This document shows, piece by piece, positions 1 through 6,854 of a stretch of 12,214 nucleotides of DNA. Made by a program: the position numbers and the translations under genes. The notes beneath the pieces were generated by a model that was given only the letters and a program-made list of their open reading frames with translations, was not told the origin of the DNA and did not search any database. The DNA comes from an uncultured Oscillospiraceae bacterium (lineage in GTDB: Bacteria > Bacillota > Clostridia > Oscillospirales > Acutalibacteraceae), in contig URED01000048.1 of assembly GCA_900546785.1 (NCBI GenBank), positions 1 through 12,214 of the forward strand, in the 5' to 3' direction. Positions within the stretch are counted from its first letter, which is position 1; each line of letters opens with the position of its first letter.

Positions 1-174
1 AACATTGGCGTTCGCAAGGTTTTGCCTTGCTCGGCTAAATAACCTCACGAAACAGTAACTAAATCATAGATTTAGACTGTTTCGGAGAACATTGGCGTTC
101 GCAAGGTTTTGCCTTGCTCGGCTAAATAACCTCACGAAACAGCAACTAAATCAAAGATTTAGACTGTTTCGGAG
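1..174. repeat. Two tandem 87-bp direct repeats with internal hairpins
   Basis: Copies lie at 1-87 and 88-174 and differ at two positions: 56/143 (t to c) and 67/154 (t to a). A third copy begins with AACATTG at 175-181 and then diverges. Each unit holds a short hairpin (GCAAGG 14-19 with CCTTGC 25-30) and a long one. In the long hairpin CGAAACAGT 48-56 pairs with ACTGTTTCG 76-84, CTAAATC 59-65 pairs with GATTTAG 69-75 around a 3-base loop, and CTC/GAG closes the base. One difference lies in the loop; the other removes a single base pair. The array touches the window edge, so its true copy number and phase are unknown. There is no T-tract after the long hairpin, so it is not a standard terminator. 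It is an intergenic repeat of unknown role. Confidence 0.93.
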
Positions 175-214
175 AACATTGTATCACAGCGTTCGGCGAC
201 AGTTCCCGCCTTGC
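175..214. repeat. Possible degenerate third copy of the 87-bp repeat
   Basis: After the second full unit the sequence again reads AACATTG (175-181). It then has GCGTTCG (189-195) and CCTTGC (209-214), in the same order as in the full units (8-14 and 25-30) but 3 bases further apart. The long-hairpin half is absent. This may be a decayed copy or chance similarity in a short stretch. Confidence 0.35.
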
Positions 215-246
215 ACTTGTGACAAAATAAAAGCAGGAATATTTAC

Positions 247-253
247 GGGGTGA
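247..253 (+). promoter_or_regulatory. Ribosome binding site that sets the GH43 start at 259
   Basis: GGGGTGA lies 5 bases before ATG 259. An in-frame GTG at 250 falls inside this site and so cannot be the start. No convincing -35/-10 pair was found between the repeats and this site, so the gene's promoter is unassigned and could lie within or left of the repeats. Confidence 0.8.
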
Positions 254-258
254 GATTT

Positions 259-1905
259 ATGAAAAGAAGCATAAAAATTATATCTGCCGCCATGGCGCTG
301 GTCTTTTTTGCGCTTTGCCTTACTGGCTGCGGCGCCGGCAGTACGGACGCGGTTATTATGCCGCTGGAAGGCGACGCGCTGGATTTTGACGACAGCAACG
401 GCGTATCCGTTCACGACCCTTCGGTCTTCAAAGCGCAGGACGGTACATATTACATTACGGGATCTCATATAGCATCTGCAAAAAGCAGCGACCTGATACA
501 CTGGAGCACGATCTCCGCCGGCGTATATGACAGCAACAGAACGCTTGTGAATGAAGGCTCAACGCTGCGCGAAAGCTATGAAAAAGCTTTTGCCTGGTGT
601 GACGGCGCACAGCGGCTTTGGGAAAAAAGCGAGGACGAATGGGAAACTAACGTTTGGGCTTCGGACATAATTTATAATCCAGCAATGGGCAAATACTGCT
701 ACTATGCCTCATCCTCTGTTTGGGGCACCACGGCTTCCGTTATCTGGATGGCGGTCTCGGACAGCCCCGAGGGTACGTTTGAATTTGCGGACACGATGAT
801 ATACAGCGGCTTCAGCAGCAGAACAACGCTTTTCGGCCGGCCGAAAAATCAGCTGCACTATTCCTTTACAAACATAGGCGAGCTTATTGAAAACGGAACG
901 TTTACGAAAGACGAAGTAGAAAGCAAGGACTGGTTTGACGAAGACGGGAATTATGACTGCACCTATGGCAAATACCCGAACGCGATCGACCCGGCGCCGT
1001 TTTATGATGAGAACGGAGAGCTTTGGCTTGCCTACGGCTCTTACAGCGGGGGCATTTACGTGATGCCGCTTGTGGAAGAAACAGGAATGCCGGATTACGG
1101 TGCAATGCGTGAAACAGACGGCTACGACATATATTTTGGCAAACAGATATCCTGCACCAACGAAGAATCGGGCGGTACCGGCGAAGGGCCTTTTATAGTT
1201 TACGATGCGGAAAGCGGCTACTATTACCTGTTCCTCAGCTACGGCGGGCTCGGCGCGCTGGACGGCTATAACATTCGCGAATACAGAAGCGAAAGCCCGG
1301 ACGGACCGTATTATGATACGGCAGGAAACTGCGCAACGGATATGAAAAATACCGGCACAAAGATCATAGGCAATTACAGATTTTCATTTAATAATACCGA
1401 CATACTCTCTCCCGGGCATTCCTCCTGCCTTATTGATGACGACGGCAGGATATACCAAGTTTACCATCAAAGATACAATGACGGCGAGGGCGCTTTTCAC
1501 AATGTGCAGGTACACCAAATGCTGAGAACGGCCGACGGCTGGCTGACCATGCTTCCCCTGCCATACAGCGGCGAGACGGCTTCCGAAGTAAGCGATTCAG
1601 ACATTTCCGGAGCGTATGAGGTGATCTTCTTTTCCGACGATACAAAGACAGCGGCGGATTGGAGCAATATTGAAAACGCCGTTGAGCCGACTTTATCGGC
1701 AAGCATTGACAACGGCGGCAAAATCACGGTTGGCGGCACGGAAGGACAGATAACCTTAAACAACGACGCCCGCACCTTTACGCTGGCATTAGACGGAGAG
1801 AATTTTAGCGGTGTGTTCTGCGAAGCGGAGCTCGACGGCAGAACGGTGATGACGATATCAGCGGTCTCAGACAAAAACAGAACGCTTTGGGCAGTTGAAA
1901 ACTAA
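259..1905 (+). CDS. GH43 family glycosidase lipoprotein, arabinan endo-1,5-alpha-L-arabinosidase type
   Basis: This 548-residue lipoprotein has a short basic N-terminus, a hydrophobic core and the lipobox LTGC (Cys24), so it should be anchored outside the membrane. The five-bladed GH43 catalytic domain spans about residues 45-430. The three expected acids are visible: Asp53 in VHDPSV (base), Asp244 in IDPAPFYD (pKa modulator) and Glu309 in GTGEGPF (acid). GHSSCLI (His387) and YQVYHQRY match the metal-binding His region of arabinanases. Residues ~430-548 form a beta-rich C-terminal domain like the one in the long endo-arabinanases (B. subtilis AbnB type). The likely role is cleavage of alpha-1,5-arabinan from plant cell walls. 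The family also holds xylosidases and exo-acting arabinosidases, so the substrate is inferred. It stands alone, with no transporter or arabinose genes beside it and a strong terminator directly after. Confidence 0.85.
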   Translation: MKRSIKIISAAMALVFFALCLTGCGAGSTDAVIMPLEGDALDFDDSNGVSVHDPSVFKAQDGTYYITGSHIASAKSSDLIHWSTISAGVYDSNRTLVNEGSTLRESYEKAFAWCDGAQRLWEKSEDEWETNVWASDIIYNPAMGKYCYYASSSVWGTTASVIWMAVSDSPEGTFEFADTMIYSGFSSRTTLFGRPKNQLHYSFTNIGELIENGTFTKDEVESKDWFDEDGNYDCTYGKYPNAIDPAPFYDENGELWLAYGSYSGGIYVMPLVEETGMPDYGAMRETDGYDIYFGKQISCTNEESGGTGEGPFIVYDAESGYYYLFLSYGGLGALDGYNIREYRSESPDGPYYDTAGNCATDMKNTGTKIIGNYRFSFNNTDILSPGHSSCLIDDDGRIYQVYHQRYNDGEGAFHNVQVHQMLRTADGWLTMLPLPYSGETASEVSDSDISGAYEVIFFSDDTKTAADWSNIENAVEPTLSASIDNGGKITVGGTEGQITLNNDARTFTLALDGENFSGVFCEAELDGRTVMTISAVSDKNRTLWAVEN

Positions 1906-1925
1906 AATGCCAATTCCATACAACG

Positions 1926-1969
1926 AAAACACGCCTTTACCGAAATCCAAATCGGTAAAGGCGTGTTTT
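1926..1969 (+). terminator. Intrinsic terminator after the GH43 gene
   Basis: An 18-bp perfect stem, AAAACACGCCTTTACCGA (1926-1943) pairing with TCGGTAAAGGCGTGTTTT (1952-1969), encloses an 8-base loop. It starts 20 bases after the stop codon. The A-rich left arm and T-rich right arm would let it act in both directions. Confidence 0.88.
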
Positions 1970-1989
1970 GATCAGAATTATATTTCAGA

Positions 1990-2097
1990 TCATTTATCAT
2001 ATTTCTCTTTGAGCCTGTCCAAAAAAAGCTGAGCGGCGGGTGCGGCAAGCGCGCCCGCTTTTTTTATTGCTGTAAAACGGTATGAAAAACTTGAAAT
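1990..2097 (-). pseudogene. Remnant: C-terminal tail of a LysR-type regulator (tentative)
   Basis: Read on the minus strand, about 35 codons end at TGA (1990-1992). They include YRFTAIKK and then LAAPAAQLFLDRLKEKYDK. This is the pattern at the end of LysR-type transcription factors: a final strand, a P-A-A turn, then the last helix with a hydrophobic-aromatic FLDxLK pattern. The frame is closed upstream by TAA (2098-2100). Beyond it lies the promoter of the plus-strand GTPase gene, so the DNA-binding part is missing. It could be the leftover of a deletion that joined the GTPase gene to this site. The call rests on recall of a short tail, and chance coding is possible. Confidence 0.45.
2036..2065 (+). 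terminator. Terminator-like GC hairpin with T7, inside the LysR-like remnant
   Basis: GCGGGTGCG (2036-2044) pairs with CGCGCCCGC (2050-2058), with one T-G pair and loop GCAAG, and seven T follow. The shape is that of a plus-strand intrinsic terminator. It overlaps the LysR-like coding remnant, whose A/G-rich codons could create it by chance. It lies before the next promoter, so it cannot attenuate the downstream gene; at most it insulates it from read-through. Confidence 0.45.
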
Positions 2098-2125
2098 TTA
2101 CATTCGCACCGTAATATGATACAAT
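2097..2125 (+). promoter_or_regulatory. Sigma-A-type promoter of the GTPase-nuclease gene
   Basis: TTTACA (2097-2102), a 17-bp spacer and TACAAT (2120-2125) make a close match. An overlapping alternative is TTGAAA (2091-2096), 18 bp, TATGAT (2115-2120). The short leader runs to GTGGTGAG (2147-2154), the ribosome binding site before ATG 2158. It leaves no room for the long leader-peptide attenuator seen upstream of classical tet(M). Confidence 0.65.
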
Positions 2126-2157
2126 AAAAAGCAATCTGCAAAAAGCGTGGTGAGAAG

Positions 2158-4743
2158 ATGAAAAAGATCGTTATAGGCATACTTGCGCATGTTGACTCGG
2201 GCAAGACCACGCTTTCCGAGGCCATGCTTTACCGCTGCAAGAGCATAAACAAGCTTGGCAGAGTGGACAGAGGCGATTCCTTTCTGGACACCTTTTCACT
2301 TGAGAGGAGCAGAGGGATAACGATCTTTTCAAAACAGGCGATTTTCAGCCGCGCGGGCACCGAATTCACCCTGCTGGACACACCCGGACACGTGGATTTT
2401 TCCGCCGAGACGGAACGCACGCTGCAGGTGCTTGACTACGCCGTGTTGGTAATAAGCGGAACCGGCGGAATCCAGAGCCACACCGTTACGCTTTGGAAGC
2501 TGCTTGCAAAATACAATATTCCATGCTTTATCTTTGTAAACAAAATGGATCTGGACGGGGCGGATAAATCGCTTATCCTTACCCGTCTAAAAGACCGATT
2601 CGGCGACGGCTGCGTGGATTTCACAAATGACAGCGGCCGAGCGTTTTATGAGGAGCTTGCCGTTTGCAGCGAAGAGCTGATGAACGGCTATTATGAGAAT
2701 GACCGTATTGATAAGGCGGACATTATAAGCGCGGTCAAAAACAGAACCGTCTTCCCCTGCATGTTCGGAAGCGCGCTGAAGCTGGACGGCGTTGATGAAT
2801 TTCTTGATGTGCTTGCCGGATATACGGAAATGCCGAATTACGGCAGCGAATTTGCGGCGCGCGTTTTCAAAATATCGGAGGACAAGGGGCAAAGGCTGAC
2901 GCACCTGAAAATAACGGGCGGAAGCTTAAAAGTGAAAGAAACCCTGATCAGCGAAAAAAACAGCAACAAAGAAAAAGTAAACCAGATCAGAATTTATTCC
3001 GGCGAAAAATTTTCCGCACCGGATAAAGTTGAAGCCGGCACGGTTTGCGCCGTGACCGGGATCACCTTTGCCGCCCCGGGCGACGGGCTGGGCGCGGAAA
3101 AGAGCGGCGCGCCGCCCATGCTGGCGCCTGTTTTCACATACGGGTTAAAACTGCCGGACGGCATTGACGCCCACACCGCACTTGAAAAAATGCGCATACT
3201 TGAGGCGGAGGACCCGCAGCTCAAAGTTGTTTGGAACGCGCATTACGGCGAGATACAGGTGCAGCTTATGGGCGATATCCAGCTGGAGATATTGCAGGCG
3301 GTCATTGAGGAGCGATTCGGCTTTCACGCCGAATTCTCAAGCGGCAGGATCATTTATAAGGAAACGATTAGCAACACGGTTGAGGGCGTGGGACACTTTG
3401 AGCCGCTGCGCCACTACGCGGAAGTGCATCTGATCTTAAAGTCGGGAGAAAGAAACAGCGGCGTCATCATCAAAAACGAGTGCAAAGAAGACGTGCTGGA
3501 TAAAAACTGGCAGCGGCTTATCCTAACGCACCTTTATGAAAAGACGCATTTAGGCGTGCTGACGGGATCCCTGGTCACGGATATGGAGATCACGCTTGCC
3601 AGCGGGCGCGCCCACGCTAAGCACACGGAGGGCGGCGATTTCCGGCAGGCGACCTACAGAGCCGTGCGCCAGGGGCTGCGCTCTGCGCAATCCGTTTTAC
3701 TGGAGCCGGTCTACGCATTCACGCTTGAACTGCCGAGCGAAAACACGGGCAGGGCGATGAACGATATTCAGCGCATGCACGGCACATTTTCCGCCCCGGA
3801 AATGAGCGGAGAGCTTGCCGTAATAAAAGGCAGCGCGCCCGTTGCAACCATGCACGACTACGCGCGCGAAGTGATGCAATACACCCACGGAAAAGGCAGG
3901 CTGCAATGCAGCCTTAAAGGATATGAACCGTGCCACAACGCAGAAGAAGTGATCGCCGCCATAGGCTATGACTGCGACGCGGATACGGACAACCCCTGCG
4001 ATTCCGTATTTTGCAGCCACGGCGCGGGATACGTTGTAAAATGGGACGAGGTCAAAAGCCATATGCACCTGCCCAGCGCGCTTGCCAAGCCAAAAAGCGA
4101 ATATACGCCGGCATCTGCGGCGGCACGCCTTTCGGCAGGCAAAGGCAGCAAGAATCTGTTTGCGCTTGACAGGGAGCTTATGCAGATCTTTGAACAGACC
4201 TACGGGCCGATAAAAAGCAGGGTAAAGGATCCCGGTAGCCGGCATTTTACGTTTACCGAAAGCGCGGATAACAAAAAATACAGATCAAAAAACGCGCCGC
4301 GTTATGACGGCACGGAATATCTGCTGGTGGACGGATACAACGTCATTTTTTCCTGGGACGAGCTCAAGGCGCTTGCGAAAGACAATATTGACGGCGCCAG
4401 AAACGCGCTCATAAATATCCTATGCAATTACCAGGGCTATAAAAAATGCGAGGTGATCCTTGTGTTTGACGCTTACAAGGTAAAGGGCGCCGTGCGCGAG
4501 GTGGAAAAGGAAAACAATATTACCATCGTTTACACAAAGGAAGCCGAAACGGCGGATATGTATATAGAAAAGGCCTCCTACAAGCTGGCGAAGAACAACC
4601 GGGTGCGCGTTGTTACTTCAGACGCGCTGGAGCAGCTTATCATTCTCGGCAACGGCGCGCTGCGTGTTTCAAGCCGTGAATTTGAATATGAGGTTGAGCA
4701 GGCGCAGGAGGAGATCCGAAACATTATTTCGGCAGAAAATTAA
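2158..4743 (+). CDS. TetM/EF-G-like ribosomal GTPase fused to a C-terminal YacP/Rae1-type NYN nuclease domain
   Basis: The 861-residue protein is over 200 residues longer than TetM (about 640). Residues 1-~640 form a translation-factor GTPase of the TetM/TetO class. The nucleotide motifs are intact: AHVDSGKT 10-17, RGIT 52-55, DTPGH 74-78 with catalytic His78, NKMD 128-131 and GSAL 204-207. EF-G-like domains II-V follow. The domain IV tip reads HAKHTEGGDFR (486-496) where TetM, from memory, has SPVSTPADFR, so tetracycline release is not assured. A basic linker (~640-715) leads to residues ~719-845, which match YacP/Rae1: LLVDGYNVI (Asp725), VFDAY (Asp771), TKEAETAD (Asp800), VTSD (Asp822) and LGNGALRVSSREF. 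The acidic set expected of an NYN/PIN-like RNase is complete. Rae1 cuts mRNA in the ribosomal A site, so the fusion suggests a GTPase that places a nuclease there. Automated annotation may call it a tetracycline-resistance protein. It is monocistronic, with its own promoter and terminator. Confidence 0.9.
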   Translation: MKKIVIGILAHVDSGKTTLSEAMLYRCKSINKLGRVDRGDSFLDTFSLERSRGITIFSKQAIFSRAGTEFTLLDTPGHVDFSAETERTLQVLDYAVLVISGTGGIQSHTVTLWKLLAKYNIPCFIFVNKMDLDGADKSLILTRLKDRFGDGCVDFTNDSGRAFYEELAVCSEELMNGYYENDRIDKADIISAVKNRTVFPCMFGSALKLDGVDEFLDVLAGYTEMPNYGSEFAARVFKISEDKGQRLTHLKITGGSLKVKETLISEKNSNKEKVNQIRIYSGEKFSAPDKVEAGTVCAVTGITFAAPGDGLGAEKSGAPPMLAPVFTYGLKLPDGIDAHTALEKMRILEAEDPQLKVVWNAHYGEIQVQLMGDIQLEILQAVIEERFGFHAEFSSGRIIYKETISNTVEGVGHFEPLRHYAEVHLILKSGERNSGVIIKNECKEDVLDKNWQRLILTHLYEKTHLGVLTGSLVTDMEITLASGRAHAKHTEGGDFRQATYRAVRQGLRSAQSVLLEPVYAFTLELPSENTGRAMNDIQRMHGTFSAPEMSGELAVIKGSAPVATMHDYAREVMQYTHGKGRLQCSLKGYEPCHNAEEVIAAIGYDCDADTDNPCDSVFCSHGAGYVVKWDEVKSHMHLPSALAKPKSEYTPASAAARLSAGKGSKNLFALDRELMQIFEQTYGPIKSRVKDPGSRHFTFTESADNKKYRSKNAPRYDGTEYLLVDGYNVIFSWDELKALAKDNIDGARNALINILCNYQGYKKCEVILVFDAYKVKGAVREVEKENNITIVYTKEAETADMYIEKASYKLAKNNRVRVVTSDALEQLIILGNGALRVSSREFEYEVEQAQEEIRNIISAEN

Positions 4744-4746
4744 AAA

Positions 4747-4799
4747 GCGGGAAAGACCGGCACGCGGACAGGGACGCAAACGGCTTTCCTGCTTTTTTT
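4747..4799 (+). terminator. Intrinsic terminator after the GTPase-nuclease gene
   Basis: GCGGGAAAG (4747-4755) pairs with CTTTCCTGC (4784-4792) with one G-T pair. The inner CCG/CGG can extend the stem past a bulge. Seven T follow (4793-4799). The loop is long (about 20 bases), so the fold is less certain than for the other terminators here. Confidence 0.75.
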
Positions 4800-4823
4800 G
4801 CGTAGATTTGCGTTCACAACGGG

Positions 4824-4851
4824 TTCATAATTTTATGGTAAATTATATAAT
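4824..4851 (+). promoter_or_regulatory. Promoter of the metallophosphatase gene
   Basis: The -10 box is a perfect TATAAT (4846-4851). The best -35 is the weak TTCATA (4824-4829) at 16 bp. The leader of about 50 bases holds a small GGGT/ACCC hairpin (4853-4867) and the ribosome binding site GGAGG (4896-4900), 7 bases before ATG 4908. Confidence 0.6.
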
Positions 4852-4907
4852 AGGGTATTTTGCACCCAAAGCATAAAATGACACACACTTAATATGGAGG
4901 CGTTTCT

Positions 4908-5588
4908 ATGATCTATGCGATGAGCGACCTGCACGGCTGCACGGAAAAATACAGAAAAATGCTAAAAAAGATAAAGCTGTGTGACAGCGACACGCTTTAC
5001 ATACTCGGCGACGTGGTGGACAGGGGTGACGGCGGTATGGAGATCCTGCTGGATATGATGGCAAGGGAAAACGTAATACCCATCATCGGCAACCACGATT
5101 TTACCGCCCGTTCCATTCTGAAAACACTGGAAGCACAGGGCGGCGGCATGGATCGGGAAAAAATCAAAAAGCTGATCGACATGTGGTTTTACGACGGCGG
5201 AAACACAACGCTGGCGGCATATCTGAAGCTGAAACAAGCGGACAGAAAAAAAGTGCTGACCTATCTGGACAGTTTTTTGATCTATGACGAGGTAAAGGCG
5301 GGCGGGAATCACTACTTTCTTTCCCACACCGTTCCAAAAAAGGAACGCATGTTACATTTTGACAGCCTGCTGTGGCAGGAATTCATAGCGGGAGAAGCGG
5401 AATACGAAAAACAGTATTTTGACGGCAGGATCCTTGTTACCGGGCACACACCGACAAGCCTTATAGACGAAAAATATGCCGGCAGGATCTATAGCAAAAA
5501 CAACCACCTTGCCATCGACTGCGGCGCGGCGTTCGGCGGCCGCCTTGCCTGCGTCTGCCTGGATACACAGGACGTGTTTTACATATAA
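4908..5588 (+). CDS. PPP-family metallophosphatase (bacterial Ser/Thr protein phosphatase / ApaH-like)
   Basis: This 226-residue cytoplasmic protein has no signal peptide or membrane segment. It shows the whole two-metal phosphoesterase signature: SDLHG (6-10, Asp7 and His9), GDVVDRG (34-40), GNHD (61-64), SHT (His140) and GHTPT (His180). The IDCGAAFGGRLACVCLD end (203-219) is typical of the lambda-phosphatase, PrpE and ApaH branch. It should hydrolyse phosphomonoesters, most likely phosphoprotein, or a dinucleotide polyphosphate such as Ap4A. Sequence alone does not separate these, and the short cap region (~75-130) is closer in size to the phosphatase than to full-length ApaH. The start is fixed by GGAGG 7 bases upstream. 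It is a single-gene unit with no kinase partner in the window. Confidence 0.87.
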   Translation: MIYAMSDLHGCTEKYRKMLKKIKLCDSDTLYILGDVVDRGDGGMEILLDMMARENVIPIIGNHDFTARSILKTLEAQGGGMDREKIKKLIDMWFYDGGNTTLAAYLKLKQADRKKVLTYLDSFLIYDEVKAGGNHYFLSHTVPKKERMLHFDSLLWQEFIAGEAEYEKQYFDGRILVTGHTPTSLIDEKYAGRIYSKNNHLAIDCGAAFGGRLACVCLDTQDVFYI

Positions 5589-5616
5589 AAACAGGCTGCA
5601 AAAGCACAGCCTGTTT
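5589..5616. terminator. Bidirectional terminator between convergent genes
   Basis: AAACAGGCTG (5589-5598) pairs perfectly with CAGCCTGTTT (5607-5616) around an 8-base loop, directly after the phosphatase stop codon. The minus-strand read continues as T-rich sequence (TTTTTATAT), so it is a better terminator for the aldo/keto reductase gene than for the phosphatase gene. Confidence 0.82.
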
Positions 5617-5629
5617 GGCAGAAAAATAT

Positions 5630-6721
5630 TTACTTTTCAAGCATATCGGCACAGTTCTTAAGGTGCTTTGCTATTTCAAGGTGCTGGGGGCAGACGCGCT
5701 CGCACTGTTTGCATTCTATGCAATCGGAAGCCCTGCCCTTTCCGTTTACGGCAGAGGCATACGCATCGGCCGCCTGCGCAGCATTGCCGTTTGCAAGCTG
5801 CTTATTGGCGGCGGCGAAGATATCCGGGATAGGGATATTTTTGGGGCAGCCCTCCGTGCAATAGTGACACGCCGTGCAGGGGATCGCAGCGGAGCTGCCC
5901 ATGATGATCTGCGCCTGCTGAATGATTTTCTGCTCCGCGTCGCAAAACGGCTCAAAATTTTCCATATAAGAAAGGTTATCCTGCATCTGCGCGGTATTTG
6001 ACATGCCGGAAAGCACCGTTAAAACACCGGGCAGTGACGCGGCAAAGCGAATGCCCCACGAGGCGCAGGACATCTCAGGCGCATAAGCCTTGAACAGCTT
6101 TTGTACCTCTGCCGGAGGATCGGCAAGCGCGCCGCCCTTGACCGGCTCCATTACAACGATCTGTTTGCCGTGCTTTCTTGCAACCTCATAATTTGCGCGG
6201 GAGAGCACTTTGGGATTCTCCCAATCCGCATAATTGATCTGGAGCTGAACAAAATCCACCTCCGGGTGCTGTGTGAGGAGCTTATCAAGCAGCTCCGGCC
6301 CGGCATGGAATGAAAAGCCGATATGTTTCAGCACGCCCTGCTGTTTCTTTTGGGAAACAAAATCCCACAGACCGTATTTTTCATACTTTTCATAATTATT
6401 ATCCATAATGGCATGGAGCAAATAATAATCAAAATACCCCGCCCCGGTGCGTGAAAGGCTGGTTTCCAGCTGCTTTTCGGCAGCCTTTTTTGACGGCGCA
6501 ACATTTACGTTGAGCTTTGTTGCAAGCGTATAGGTATCGCGGCGGTGCCTTGAGACCAAGGCCTTTTTCGCCGCAGCCTCCGAACCGTTATAAACATACG
6601 CGGTATCAAAATAAGTGAATCCGCGTTCAATAAAATCATCCACCATCTGCTTTACCTGCTCAATATCCGTAAACAGGCCTTTTTTCGGCAGGCGCATAAG
6701 CCCGAAGCCAAGTTTTTTCAT
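5630..6721 (-). CDS. Aldo/keto reductase with C-terminal 2x[4Fe-4S] ferredoxin domain
   Basis: Residues 1-~260 of this 363-residue protein form an aldo/keto reductase barrel. The catalytic tetrad is present: Asp39 (in YFDTAYVYNG), Tyr44, Lys69 (in ATKLN) and His103 (in YYLLHA). Residues ~275-350 carry two [4Fe-4S] motifs, CTACHYCTEGCP (Cys282, 285, 288, 292) and CIECKQCERVCP (Cys334, 337, 340, 344). This domain order is common in anaerobic Clostridia and suggests that electrons can pass between ferredoxin-type carriers and a carbonyl substrate. The substrate is not predictable and the protein should be cytoplasmic. GGAGGT (complement of 6728-6733) sets the ATG start, 6 bases away. It has its own promoter and a shared terminator, so it is monocistronic. 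Confidence 0.92.
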   Translation of the reverse strand: MKKLGFGLMRLPKKGLFTDIEQVKQMVDDFIERGFTYFDTAYVYNGSEAAAKKALVSRHRRDTYTLATKLNVNVAPSKKAAEKQLETSLSRTGAGYFDYYLLHAIMDNNYEKYEKYGLWDFVSQKKQQGVLKHIGFSFHAGPELLDKLLTQHPEVDFVQLQINYADWENPKVLSRANYEVARKHGKQIVVMEPVKGGALADPPAEVQKLFKAYAPEMSCASWGIRFAASLPGVLTVLSGMSNTAQMQDNLSYMENFEPFCDAEQKIIQQAQIIMGSSAAIPCTACHYCTEGCPKNIPIPDIFAAANKQLANGNAAQAADAYASAVNGKGRASDCIECKQCERVCPQHLEIAKHLKNCADMLEK

Positions 6722-6751
6722 AAGACGACCTCCAGAATCCTTATCTGTTTT

Positions 6752-6779
6752 ATTGTACCACAGTTTCAGCTGTTTTCAA
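6752..6779 (-). promoter_or_regulatory. Promoter of the aldo/keto reductase gene
   Basis: On the minus strand TTGAAA (complement of 6774-6779) is followed after 16 bp by TACAAT (complement of 6752-6757), giving a leader of about 25 bases. Having its own promoter argues against read-through from the Nudix gene upstream. Confidence 0.7.
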
Positions 6780-6830
6780 GGTAAAAATGGGTGAAGGCAT
6801 TGCAGCGACTTACACGCTGTTTATAGTCTC

Positions 6831-6849
6831 GTATTGGTACTGCCAATAC
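6831..6849. other. Inverted repeat downstream of the Nudix gene
   Basis: GTATTGG (6831-6837) and CCAATAC (6843-6849) form a perfect 7-bp inverted repeat with a 5-base spacer, starting 5 bases past the Nudix stop codon. There is no T-tract on the minus strand, so it is at best a weak or factor-assisted terminator. It could also be a binding site. Confidence 0.4.
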
Positions 6850-6854
6850 TCTTT

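Noticed and set aside
1..181. Repeats as a CRISPR array
   Set aside because: The units are 87 bp, abut directly with no variable spacers, and contain long self-pairing stems. This is a tandem repeat, not repeat-spacer structure.
217..245. TTGTGA...TATTTA as a promoter for the GH43 gene
   Set aside because: Transcription would start within the ribosome binding site at 247-253, so it could not drive this gene properly.
250..252. GTG at 250 as start of the GH43 gene
   Set aside because: It sits inside the GGGGTGA ribosome binding site of ATG 259. Starting at 259 also gives a normal lipoprotein signal peptide.
2036..2065. Hairpin as an attenuator of the GTPase gene
   Set aside because: It lies upstream of the promoter at 2097-2125, so it is not in that gene's leader RNA.
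3697..4245. 182-codon open frame on the minus strand inside the GTPase-nuclease gene
   Set aside because: It is a shadow of the coding strand, which carries clear EF-G-like domains there.
2158..4743. Calling the GTPase gene tet(M) or a proven tetracycline-resistance gene
   Set aside because: It is over 200 residues longer than TetM, the domain IV tip differs, and it carries a nuclease domain. Overall similarity to the class does not establish resistance.
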